DNA of 6,653 nt. It comes from Actinomycetota bacterium (GTDB lineage Bacteria; Actinomycetota; Actinomycetes; Actinomycetales; Microbacteriaceae). The translations under genes and the position numbers were made by a program. Of this stretch, positions 1 to 4,830 are shown one piece after another. Where the stretch lies: assembly GCA_009703445.1 (NCBI GenBank), contig WLGA01000062.1, positions 1 to 6,653 of the forward strand, given 5' to 3'. The first letter of the stretch is position 1; every line of letters begins with the position of its first letter. The notes beneath the pieces were generated by a model. That model ran no database searches. It was not told the origin of the DNA and was given only the letters and a program-made list of their open reading frames with translations.

Positions 1-602
1 CCGCCACGGAGGGCCCCTTCATCCGGGTAATCAGGCATGTGGGTGCGTTCACCGCTGTACTCGACAGCCGAACGCACATCGATAAGCGGGTTGCCGAAGT
101 GATTTAGAACATCGTCGCGGAAGGCGCGAATCTTTGAGTCATCACGCTCAACTACCGGGTAATCGCTAGGCGTAACTTTGGTCTCTTCGCGAGTCAGCTC
201 GCGCCCCTCTGCGATCCACGAATCGCGACCGCCGTCTAGGAGGCGAACATCCTCGTGACCGAATAGTTTGAACACCCAGAGTGCGTATGAAGCCCACCAG
301 TTGCTCTTGTCACCGTAGATCACGACTGTGGTGTCACGGCTTATGCCTACGCGCGAAAGCAATGTGGCGAAACCTACGCCGTCAACATAGTCGCGAGTCA
401 CAGGGTCATTGAGGTCGGTGTGCCAGTCGATTTTGACCGCGCCAGGGATGTGTCCGGTTTCATAGAGAAGTACGTCTTCGTCAGACTCGACCAAAACTAA
501 GTTCGGAAGCTCTTTGTTCTGAGCCAACCATTCGGTGCTCACAAGTACTTCAGGGTGAGCGTATTCTGCGAATTTTGGTGATGGATCGAGCACAACAGAC
601 AT
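1..602 (-). CDS. sseA: Thiosulfate/3-mercaptopyruvate sulfurtransferase SseA (N-terminal part, runs off the left edge)
   Basis: Reading the minus strand from the ATG at 602-600 gives an open frame of 200 codons to the window edge. From memory the protein closely resembles mycobacterial SseA (Rv3283): shared stretches include AYAHPE/EYAHPE near residue 15, VESDEDVLLY at 38-47, GHIPGAVKIDWHTDLNDP at 50-67, VIYGDKSNWWA at 94-104 and THMPDYP at 187-193. Such enzymes are two-domain rhodaneses that move sulfane sulfur from thiosulfate or mercaptopyruvate to an acceptor in the cytosol. Visible here are the inactive first rhodanese domain (about residues 18-135; the loop matching the active site has Gly97 instead of Cys) and the start of the second, with LIDVRS at 173-178. 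The catalytic Cys loop (CRIGERS in relatives) lies outside the window, so activity cannot be judged. It is divergent from zapE. In relatives a sufE-like gene often follows sseA; here that would be off-window. Family call is firm; the exact donor is unknown. Confidence 0.
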   Translation of the reverse strand, partial: MSVVLDPSPKFAEYAHPEVLVSTEWLAQNKELPNLVLVESDEDVLLYETGHIPGAVKIDWHTDLNDPVTRDYVDGVGFATLLSRVGISRDTTVVIYGDKSNWWASYALWVFKLFGHEDVRLLDGGRDSWIAEGRELTREETKVTPSDYPVVERDDSKIRAFRDDVLNHFGNPLIDVRSAVEYSGERTHMPDYPDEGALRG

Positions 603-688
603 AAATCCGGGACTTTCTCTTCGGTTATTAGACTTCTACTTACAAGGTTAAGCGAGTTCGCGTGAACACCCTAATGATGAGGCAATAA
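603..688. promoter_or_regulatory. Divergent sseA/zapE intergenic region
   Basis: Both genes must be transcribed outward from these 86 bases. For sseA (minus strand) the best -10 is TCTAAT at 627-632 (read on minus), without a clear -35. For zapE a weak TAATGA lies at 672-677. A short inverted repeat GTTC-GCGT-GAAC spans 656-667 and could be an operator, but 4-bp arms occur often by chance. No convincing Shine-Dalgarno stands in front of sseA: a GAGAAAG lies about 10 bases upstream of its ATG. Promoter presence is inferred from gene arrangement; the exact elements are uncertain. Confidence 0.
679..682 (+). promoter_or_regulatory. Ribosome binding site GAGG that fixes the TTG start of zapE
   Basis: GAGG ends six bases before the TTG at 689. 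The two in-frame ATGs at 674 and 677 cannot be the start because they are followed by the stop TAA at 686-688, directly before the TTG. The start must therefore be this TTG or lie inside the protein, and the spacing favours the TTG. Confidence 0.
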
Positions 689-1705
689 TTGGCAACTTTC
701 AGCAACAACTACGACTCCTTGTCCTCTCGCACCCCTTCAGTTAGCACAACCGAGCTCCTGCAGGAGTTAGTCCCACCTCGTGAATTCGCCGAGGCGAGCT
801 TCAAAAACTACATTCCGCACTCTGAGTATGAGTCGCAGACCGTTGCGCACGCTCAGGCCAAACTGTTTGCAACCGGTAAGCCGCTCGGCAAAGGCTTGTT
901 CGCCAAGAAAGAGCCAGTTCCTGCAGGAATCTACCTGGATGGTGGGTTCGGAGTTGGAAAGACTCACTTACTCGCGGCCATTTGGCATGAATTCAAAGGC
1001 AAGAAAGTCTTTGGTAGCTTCATCGCTTACACCGGTTTAATCGGAGCACTCACTTTCGCAGAAGCCGTCAAGGCGCTTTCCAAATACGACTTGGTCTGCA
1101 TCGACGAGTTCGAACTCGACGACCCGGGCGACACGATGATGATGTCCCGCCTGCTCAACGAACTCGAAAAGCACGGCGTTCGCTTTGCAGCAACTAGCAA
1201 CACTCCTCCTAACGCCCTGGGTGAAGGTCGTTTCGCTGCCTCTGACTTTGCTCGCGAGATTCATGGAATTGCTGACCGATTCAAGATCATGCGAATCGAC
1301 GGCGAAGATCACCGACACCGACCGGTAAACATCGCAGGAAGAATTGACACCTTTTCAGACGTGGATGACTGGCTCGCGCAGGGGAGTGTTTCTAACGAGA
1401 AGGTTCTCGTTGACGACTTTGACACCTTGTTGAAGCACCTTTCGACGATTCACCCATCCCGGTATGGGCGCCTCTTGAAATCTGTCGACCGAATTGGATT
1501 CACCGGCGTGCACGTTTTGAAGGATCAGGTTGAAGCGCTGCGCTTTGTCGCGTTCATCGACAGGGCATACGAAGCCCAGGTTCACCTTCGCGCCGTTGAA
1601 TTCGCTTTGACCGAGGTCTTCTCTCCGGAATACCTAAGTGGTGGCTACCGAAAGAAGTATTTGCGAGCTGTTTCTCGCATCGGCGCACTAACCGACGCGT
1701 CCTGA
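689..1705 (+). CDS. zapE: Cell division protein ZapE / AFG1-family P-loop ATPase
   Basis: The 338-residue product has the ZapE/AFG1 order of motifs: an N-terminal LVPPREF element (28-34), Walker A GGFGVGKT (85-92) followed by HLLAA, Walker B LVCIDEFEL (135-143), a sensor-1-like AATSNTPP (167-174), and a downstream basic stretch with conserved arginines (GRFAASDFAREIHGIADRF, 180-198). ZapE is known in E. coli as an ATPase that associates with the division site and affects FtsZ; the mitochondrial relative AFG1/LACE1 acts in protein quality control. The actinobacterial branch is less studied, so the division role is by homology only. The C-terminal third (about 225-338) has no motif I recognise but is usual for this group. 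It is monocistronic as far as can be seen: the next gene starts 115 bases later behind its own regulatory region. The start is TTG, forced by an upstream in-frame stop. Confidence 0.
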   Translation: MATFSNNYDSLSSRTPSVSTTELLQELVPPREFAEASFKNYIPHSEYESQTVAHAQAKLFATGKPLGKGLFAKKEPVPAGIYLDGGFGVGKTHLLAAIWHEFKGKKVFGSFIAYTGLIGALTFAEAVKALSKYDLVCIDEFELDDPGDTMMMSRLLNELEKHGVRFAATSNTPPNALGEGRFAASDFAREIHGIADRFKIMRIDGEDHRHRPVNIAGRIDTFSDVDDWLAQGSVSNEKVLVDDFDTLLKHLSTIHPSRYGRLLKSVDRIGFTGVHVLKDQVEALRFVAFIDRAYEAQVHLRAVEFALTEVFSPEYLSGGYRKKYLRAVSRIGALTDAS

Positions 1706-1708
1706 CGT

Positions 1709-1746
1709 TTTACAAACACGAAACATTTCGAGTAACGAACCGAAAC
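1709..1746 (+). promoter_or_regulatory. Putative GlnR operator: four half-sites upstream of amt-1
   Basis: The half-sites read TTTAC (1709-1713), GAAAC (1720-1724), GTAAC (1732-1736) and GAAAC (1742-1746), spaced n6, n7 and n5. This closely matches the GlnR pattern described in Streptomyces (gTnAC-n6-GaAAC, usually doubled) and the AC-n9-AC core described in mycobacteria. The AC dinucleotides fall 11, 12 and 10 bases apart, so the four sites lie on one face of the helix. GlnR is the OmpR-type activator of nitrogen-starvation genes, and amt is a classical target. A fifth GAAAC at 1757-1761 is out of phase. Two short inverted repeats (CGAAA-CA-TTTCG at 1719-1730, CGAAA-C-TTTCG at 1741-1751) overlap the boxes. 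The sequence pattern is seen; the regulator is inferred, since its gene is not in the window. Confidence 0.
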
Positions 1747-1765
1747 TTTCGTCCGCGAAACTCTC

Positions 1766-1771
1766 TATGTA
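1766..1771 (+). promoter_or_regulatory. Candidate weak -10 (TATGTA) of the amt promoter
   Basis: TATGTA begins 19 bases after the last GlnR-like half-site, a reasonable distance for an activator that replaces the -35 contact. It lacks the conserved final T of a good -10, which suits an activator-dependent promoter but also makes the call uncertain. Start of transcription would then be near 1778. Confidence 0.
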
Positions 1772-1804
1772 GCCAAGAGTGACTTGGCTCCTATTTGTTT
1801 TCTT
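1771..1804 (+). terminator. Hairpin with T-rich tail between zapE and amt-1 (zapE terminator or amt leader)
   Basis: AGCCAAG (1771-1777) and CTTGGCT (1783-1789) form a perfect 7-bp stem with a 5-base loop, followed by a T-rich stretch at 1792-1804. It could end zapE transcripts. If amt transcription starts upstream of 1771 it would instead be part of the amt leader; in that case CTCTCT at 1761-1766 could also pair with AGAGAG at 1805-1810 and cover the ribosome binding site. If the TATGTA -10 is right, transcription begins inside the loop and only the zapE role remains. The stem is modest and the T run interrupted, so efficiency is doubtful. Confidence 0.
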
Positions 1805-1805
1805 A

Positions 1806-1812
1806 GAGAGAG
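1806..1812 (+). promoter_or_regulatory. Ribosome binding site of amt-1
   Basis: GAGAGAGG-type sequence lies 8 bases before the ATG at 1821. It decides against the in-frame GTG at 1779, which would add 14 residues (MTWLLFVFLERGQQ), starts inside the hairpin loop and has no ribosome binding site. The paralogue downstream also lacks such an extension. Confidence 0.
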
Positions 1813-1820
1813 GTCAGCAA

Positions 1821-3089
1821 ATGGATCAAGGAAACACGGCATTCGTGCTCATTAGCGCCGCATTGGTGCTACTCATGACCCCAGGTCTTGCATTCTTCTA
1901 CGGAGGTATGGTCAAGGCCAAGAGCGTCGTCTCGATGATGATGCTCAGCTTCGGATCACTTGGACTCATTGCAGTTCTTTGGGTTCTTTACGGTTACGCA
2001 ATTTCATTCTCAAACGGAGGCGCAGAGACCTTCATTGGAATCGACGGCTGGTTCGGAATCGATACTTCGTTCCTAGGTCTTTCTGCTCAGGTAGCTGACG
2101 CTGCAAAGCCTGCTGGCGCCTTCCCATCGATGGCCTTCGTTGCTTTCCAAGCGACCTTCGCAATCATCACCGTTGCACTTATCTCGGGAGCTATCGCTGA
2201 CCGTGCAAAGTTCGGCGCATGGATGGTCTTTGCTGGTCTATGGGCAACCATCGTCTACTTCCCAGTTGCTAACTGGGTATTCAACTTCACCCTCGAAGAC
2301 GGCAAGGTCGTCGACGGCGGTTGGATCGTTTACGGTCTAGGTGTTATCGACTTCGCCGGTGGTACCGCGGTTCACATCAACGCAGGTGCTGCGGGTCTAG
2401 CTTTGGCTATTGTTCTTGGCAAGCGCTTCGGCTTCAGCAAGGGCATCACCCAGCCACACAACGTGCCGCTAACCCTGTTGGGTGTTTCACTTCTATGGTT
2501 CGGCTGGTTCGGATTCAACGCTGGCTCAGAGCTAGCTGCCGACGGCATCGCTTCAATCGCATTCATCAACACCCTTGCTGCTCCGGCCGCTGCGATGTTG
2601 GGTTGGATCATCGTTGAGAAGATCAAGCACGGCAAGGCAACCTCAATCGGTGCTGGTTCAGGTGCGGTTGCTGGTTTGGTAGCTATCACCCCGGCCTGTG
2701 CTTCAATCGACCCAGTCTGGGCAATCGTTCTAGGTGTTATCGCCGGTGCACTCTGTGCTCTGGCTGTAGACCTTAAGTTTGCACTTGGCTTCGATGACTC
2801 ACTTGACGTAGTCGGTATCCACCTAGTTGGTGGAATCGTCGGAACCCTATTCATCGGTATTTTCGGAAACAACGTAGGTGCAGCGTTCGGCTTCGGATGG
2901 CACCAGTTCGCAATGCAGGCACTTGGTGCCGGTGCGGTTCTGGTCTACTCATTCGTTCTAGCGCTAATCATCGGATTCGCAGTTGAGAAGACCATCGGAT
3001 TCCGCGTAAAGGCTGAAGACGAAATCGCAGGCATCGACACCGTTGTTCACGGTGAAGAGGCTTACGCATTCGGCGCAGACCGCGGCTAA
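1821..3089 (+). CDS. amt: Ammonium transporter Amt-1 (canonical twin-His pore)
   Basis: A 422-residue Amt/Mep/Rh family protein of normal bacterial length with about eleven hydrophobic segments; trimeric inner-membrane transporter for ammonium. Pore residues known from E. coli AmtB are visible: outer-gate Phe pair F109 and F113 (AFQATF), D177 in DFAGG, twin histidines H185 (AVHINAG) and H334 (GIHLVGG), inner-gate F232 and S236 in GWFGFNAGS. The position of AmtB Trp148 is Phe154, as in other actinobacterial Amts. The C-terminal regulatory tail TIGFRV...EIAGID...HGEEAY (391-415) is intact, so PII (GlnK) control is plausible, though no glnK lies beside it. There is no cleavable signal peptide of the E. 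coli kind. By my count only 2 of roughly 38 Phe codons are TTT, a bias usual for strongly expressed genes. It is first of a tandem pair and sits behind a putative GlnR operator. Confidence 0.
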   Translation: MDQGNTAFVLISAALVLLMTPGLAFFYGGMVKAKSVVSMMMLSFGSLGLIAVLWVLYGYAISFSNGGAETFIGIDGWFGIDTSFLGLSAQVADAAKPAGAFPSMAFVAFQATFAIITVALISGAIADRAKFGAWMVFAGLWATIVYFPVANWVFNFTLEDGKVVDGGWIVYGLGVIDFAGGTAVHINAGAAGLALAIVLGKRFGFSKGITQPHNVPLTLLGVSLLWFGWFGFNAGSELAADGIASIAFINTLAAPAAAMLGWIIVEKIKHGKATSIGAGSGAVAGLVAITPACASIDPVWAIVLGVIAGALCALAVDLKFALGFDDSLDVVGIHLVGGIVGTLFIGIFGNNVGAAFGFGWHQFAMQALGAGAVLVYSFVLALIIGFAVEKTIGFRVKAEDEIAGIDTVVHGEEAYAFGADRG

Positions 3090-3107
3090 TATCTAAGCAA
3101 GCCTTCG

Positions 3108-3136
3108 GGTGGAGCTCCTTCGGGGCTCCACCTTTT
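3108..3136 (+). terminator. UUCG-capped terminator-like hairpin between amt-1 and amt-2
   Basis: GGTGGAGC (3108-3115) pairs perfectly with GCTCCACC (3125-3132). Inside, after a bulged T, CC and GG close a TTCG tetraloop (3119-3122), a very stable cap. Four Ts (3133-3136) follow. The short T run suggests partial rather than full termination. A smaller competing hairpin, GCC-TTCG-GGT (3101-3110), overlaps its 5' arm. Only 21 bases separate the last T from the amt-2 ATG, so no room exists for a separate promoter after it; amt-2 must depend on read-through or on a promoter inside amt-1. Confidence 0.
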
Positions 3137-3145
3137 GGCGTGTCT

Positions 3146-3154
3146 GAAAGAGAG
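3146..3154 (+). promoter_or_regulatory. Weak ribosome binding site of amt-2
   Basis: GAAAGAGAG ends 3 bases before ATG 3158, a short spacing and weak core. The in-frame GTG at 3140 would add MSEREI but starts 3 bases after the terminator T run with no binding site before it. The ATG also aligns residue for residue with the start of Amt-1, so it is preferred. Confidence 0.
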
Positions 3155-3157
3155 ATC

Positions 3158-4432
3158 ATGACTAACGATCAAACAATGTTCCTAATCATCTGCTCAGCGA
3201 TGGTTTTGTTTATGACCCCGGGCCTTGCCTTCTTCTATGGCGGGCTCGTTAGAGCATCGAGCGTGGTCTCGATGATGATGATGAGCATTGGCTCTCTGGC
3301 GCTAATCGGCGTCATGTGGGTCATCTTCGGCTACGCCATGTCTTTTGGCGGCGCCGGCACCGGTCAGTTCATTGGCATCGATGGAGTATTCGGAATTGAC
3401 CTCGCGAAAATCGGCCTCGAAGATGTAGTTGCTGCCGCTCAGGGTGGCGATGGCTTGGGTCTAGCGTTTGCTGGCTTTCAGGGGACCTTCGCTGTTATTA
3501 CCGTTGCCCTCATCTCCGGAGCGATTGCAGACCGTGCCCGTTTCGGTTCATGGATGGTTTTTGCGGGTCTTTGGGCAACGCTCGTCTACTTCCCAGTCGC
3601 TGGCTGGATTTTCAACTTCACCGTAACTGATGGCAAAATCACCGATGGCGGCTGGCTGGTCTACAACATTGGCGTAATGGACTTTGCCGGCGGAACCGTG
3701 GTCGAGGTTGCATCTGGAGCATCCGCTCTTGCTCTCGCCTTAGTCCTGGGCAAGCGCTTCGGCTTCACCAAGGGAATGCACGCTCCTCACAACGTGCCAC
3801 TGGTGCTAATCGGTGTCGCAATCCTTTGGTTCGGTTGGTTCGGCTTCAACGCTGGATCAGAGCTTGCTGCGGACGGTATTGCCAGCCTGGCGTTTATTAA
3901 CACACTTGTTGCACCAGCCGGCGCGATGGTTTCTTGGGCCATCTATGAACAGATCGCTCACGGCAAGCCAACCTCGGTTGGCGTAGGTTCTGGGGCGATT
4001 TCAGGACTGGTAGCCATTACCCCCTCCTGCGCTTACCTAGACCCAGTGTGGGCACTCGTGCTCGGTCTGATTGTTGGTGTGGTTTGCGCCCTCGCAATCG
4101 AGCTCAAGTTCATCCTTGGCTTTGATGACTCTCTTGATGTTGTTGGGATTCACCTCGTAGGTGGAATCGTTGGAACGCTATTTATTGGCCTCTTCGGGCA
4201 AAATGTGGGTCTGTTCTTGGGCTTTGGCTGGGACCAGTTGGGCAAACAGGCTCTCGGTGTTGTCGTCGTCATGATTTACGCATTCTTGATCTCTTACGCT
4301 CTCGGTTGGGTTATTCAGAAGACCATCGGATTCCGAGTAACAAGCACGGATGAGATTGCCGGCGTAGACCTCGTGCAGCATGGCGAGACCGGCTACGCGG
4401 GTACCGATCCTCGTTGGACCTGGAAGGGTTAG
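3158..4432 (+). CDS. amt: Ammonium transporter Amt-2 with Glu in place of the first pore histidine
   Basis: A 424-residue Amt/Mep/Rh protein, by eye more than half identical to Amt-1 along its whole length, so the two are tandem paralogues. About eleven membrane segments are present. Kept pore residues: F107 and F111 (GFQGTF), D175 (MDFAGG), F230 and S234 (GWFGFNAGS), second histidine H332 (GIHLVGG). The first histidine is replaced: where Amt-1 has AVHINAG, Amt-2 has VVEVASG, with Glu183 (codon GAG at 3704-3706). This Glu/His pair is known from fungal Mep1/Mep3-type transporters, where it alters pH dependence and selectivity. The C-terminal tail TIGFRV...EIAGVD...HGETGY is intact. About a third of its Phe codons are TTT, against nearly none in Amt-1, suggesting lower expression. 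It has no promoter of its own in the short gap behind the UUCG hairpin. Membrane transport of ammonium is secure; sensing or K+ leakage is speculation. Confidence 0.
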   Translation: MTNDQTMFLIICSAMVLFMTPGLAFFYGGLVRASSVVSMMMMSIGSLALIGVMWVIFGYAMSFGGAGTGQFIGIDGVFGIDLAKIGLEDVVAAAQGGDGLGLAFAGFQGTFAVITVALISGAIADRARFGSWMVFAGLWATLVYFPVAGWIFNFTVTDGKITDGGWLVYNIGVMDFAGGTVVEVASGASALALALVLGKRFGFTKGMHAPHNVPLVLIGVAILWFGWFGFNAGSELAADGIASLAFINTLVAPAGAMVSWAIYEQIAHGKPTSVGVGSGAISGLVAITPSCAYLDPVWALVLGLIVGVVCALAIELKFILGFDDSLDVVGIHLVGGIVGTLFIGLFGQNVGLFLGFGWDQLGKQALGVVVVMIYAFLISYALGWVIQKTIGFRVTSTDEIAGVDLVQHGETGYAGTDPRWTWKG

Positions 4433-4458
4433 CGGGGGAGACACGCAACAAGTTGAGT

Positions 4459-4487
4459 TTGCTTGAACCGAATTTTTCGGTTAGAGT
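4459..4487 (+). promoter_or_regulatory. Promoter of the tRNA operon
   Basis: TTGCTT (4459-4464) and TAGAGT (4482-4487) are separated by 17 bases, a good sigma-70/SigA-type spacing, and predict a start near 4494, some 19 bases before tRNA-Gly. TAGAGT fits the actinobacterial TAnnnT rule. The -35 is only half-conserved. Confidence 0.
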
Positions 4488-4494
4488 ATTCAAG
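4462..4494 (+). repeat. Nested inverted repeats between amt-2 and the tRNA operon
   Basis: AACCGAA (4466-4472) and TTCGGTT (4476-4482) form a perfect 7-bp inverted repeat around TTT. Around it lies a second repeat, CTTGAA (4462-4467) with TTCAAG (4489-4494). No T run follows, so it is a poor terminator for amt-2. It covers the spacer and -10 of the tRNA promoter and could be an operator, or a processed end of the amt-2 message. Function unknown. Confidence 0.
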
Positions 4495-4495
4495 T

Positions 4496-4507
4496 TCTCG
4501 AAAGAGA
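4496..4507 (+). other. GNRA hairpin in the tRNA leader
   Basis: TCTC (4496-4499), loop GAAA (4500-4503), GAGA (4504-4507) would form a small GNRA-capped hairpin in the short leader, 5 bases before the mature tRNA-Gly end. It may help RNase P present the 5' cut, but four base pairs are weak evidence. Confidence 0.
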
Positions 4508-4512
4508 GCAAC

Positions 4513-4584
4513 GCGGATGTGGCTCAGTGGTAGAGCACAACCTTGCCAAGGTTGGGGTCGCGAGTTCGAATCTCGTCATCCGCT
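4513..4584 (+). tRNA. tRNA-Gly (anticodon GCC)
   Basis: A full cloverleaf of 72 bases: acceptor GCGGATG/CATCCGC, D-arm GCTC...GAGC, anticodon stem CAACC/GGTTG with loop TTGCCAA (anticodon GCC at 4545-4547), T-stem GCGAG/CTCGT with TTCGAAT loop, discriminator T, which fits glycine. The following bases are CGC, so CCA must be added after transcription. First of three tRNAs in one operon. Confidence 0.
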
Positions 4585-4614
4585 CGCAGTACGGGCGTAA
4601 GCCTCGCAAAGCAT

Positions 4615-4689
4615 GGTGGAGTGGCTGAGCGGCCCAAAGCAACAGCCTGCAAAGCTGTAAACCCACGGGTTCAAATCCCGTCTCCACCT
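4615..4689 (+). tRNA. tRNA-Cys (anticodon GCA)
   Basis: Cloverleaf of 75 bases: acceptor GGTGGAG/CTCCACC, 3-bp D-stem GCT/AGC with a large loop, anticodon stem ACAGC/GCTGT with loop CTGCAAA (anticodon GCA at 4649-4651), T-stem ACGGG/CCCGT with TTCAAAT loop. Discriminator T is the identity base expected for cysteine. CCA is not encoded. A 30-base spacer separates it from tRNA-Gly and holds only a tiny GGC-GTAA-GCC hairpin (4594-4603). Confidence 0.
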
Positions 4690-4711
4690 CGATTTACATA
4701 ATCAAATAAAT

Positions 4712-4786
4712 GGTCGATTGGCGCAGCGGTAGCGCACTTCCTTGACATGGAAGGGGTCACTGGTTCGATCCCAGTATCGACCACCA
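4712..4786 (+). tRNA. tRNA-Val (anticodon GAC), CCA encoded
   Basis: Cloverleaf: acceptor GGTCGAT/ATCGACC, D-arm GCGC...GCGC, anticodon stem CTTCC/GGAAG with loop TTGACAT (anticodon GAC at 4744-4746), T-stem ACTGG/CCAGT with TTCGATC loop, discriminator A at 4783. CCA follows at 4784-4786, unlike the two tRNAs before it. An AT-rich 22-base spacer precedes it. Last of the operon; a terminator begins 6 bases later. Confidence 0.
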
Positions 4787-4791
4787 AGAGA

Positions 4792-4825
4792 AAAGCCCCG
4801 ACAATGTCGGGGCTTTCTTGTTTTT
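4792..4825. terminator. Bidirectional intrinsic terminator shared by the tRNA operon and mqo
   Basis: AAAGCCCCGAC (4792-4802) pairs over 11 bp with GTCGGGGCTTT (4806-4816) around loop AAT. On the plus strand a T-rich tract runs to 4825; on the minus strand the stem is followed by TTTT. It starts 6 bases past tRNA-Val and ends 5 bases before the mqo stop, so it can end both converging transcripts. This is the clearest terminator in the window. Confidence 0.
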
Positions 4826-4830
4826 GTGAC

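Noticed and set aside
656..667. GTTC-n4-GAAC inverted repeat as a LexA/SOS box
   Set aside because: The actinobacterial LexA box is GAAC-n4-GTTC; here the arms are in the opposite order, and neither neighbour is an SOS gene.
1719..1751. AmtR-type operator upstream of amt-1
   Set aside because: The corynebacterial AmtR box (CTAT-n6-ATAG core) is not present; the GAAAC/GTAAC direct half-sites fit GlnR instead.
1779..1820. N-terminal extension of Amt-1 from GTG 1779 as a signal peptide
   Set aside because: The 14 extra residues are too short and lack a cleavage site, there is no ribosome binding site before the GTG, and Amt-2 begins at the equivalent of ATG 1821.
2372..2872. 166-codon antisense frame in amt-1
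   Set aside because: It is proline/alanine-rich with no recognisable domain, has no ribosome binding site, and mirrors the codon bias of the conserved transporter on the other strand.
4690..4711. CATAAT in the AT-rich spacer as a separate promoter for tRNA-Val
   Set aside because: There is no -35 at a proper distance; the spacer is more simply an RNase cleavage region of the polycistronic precursor.
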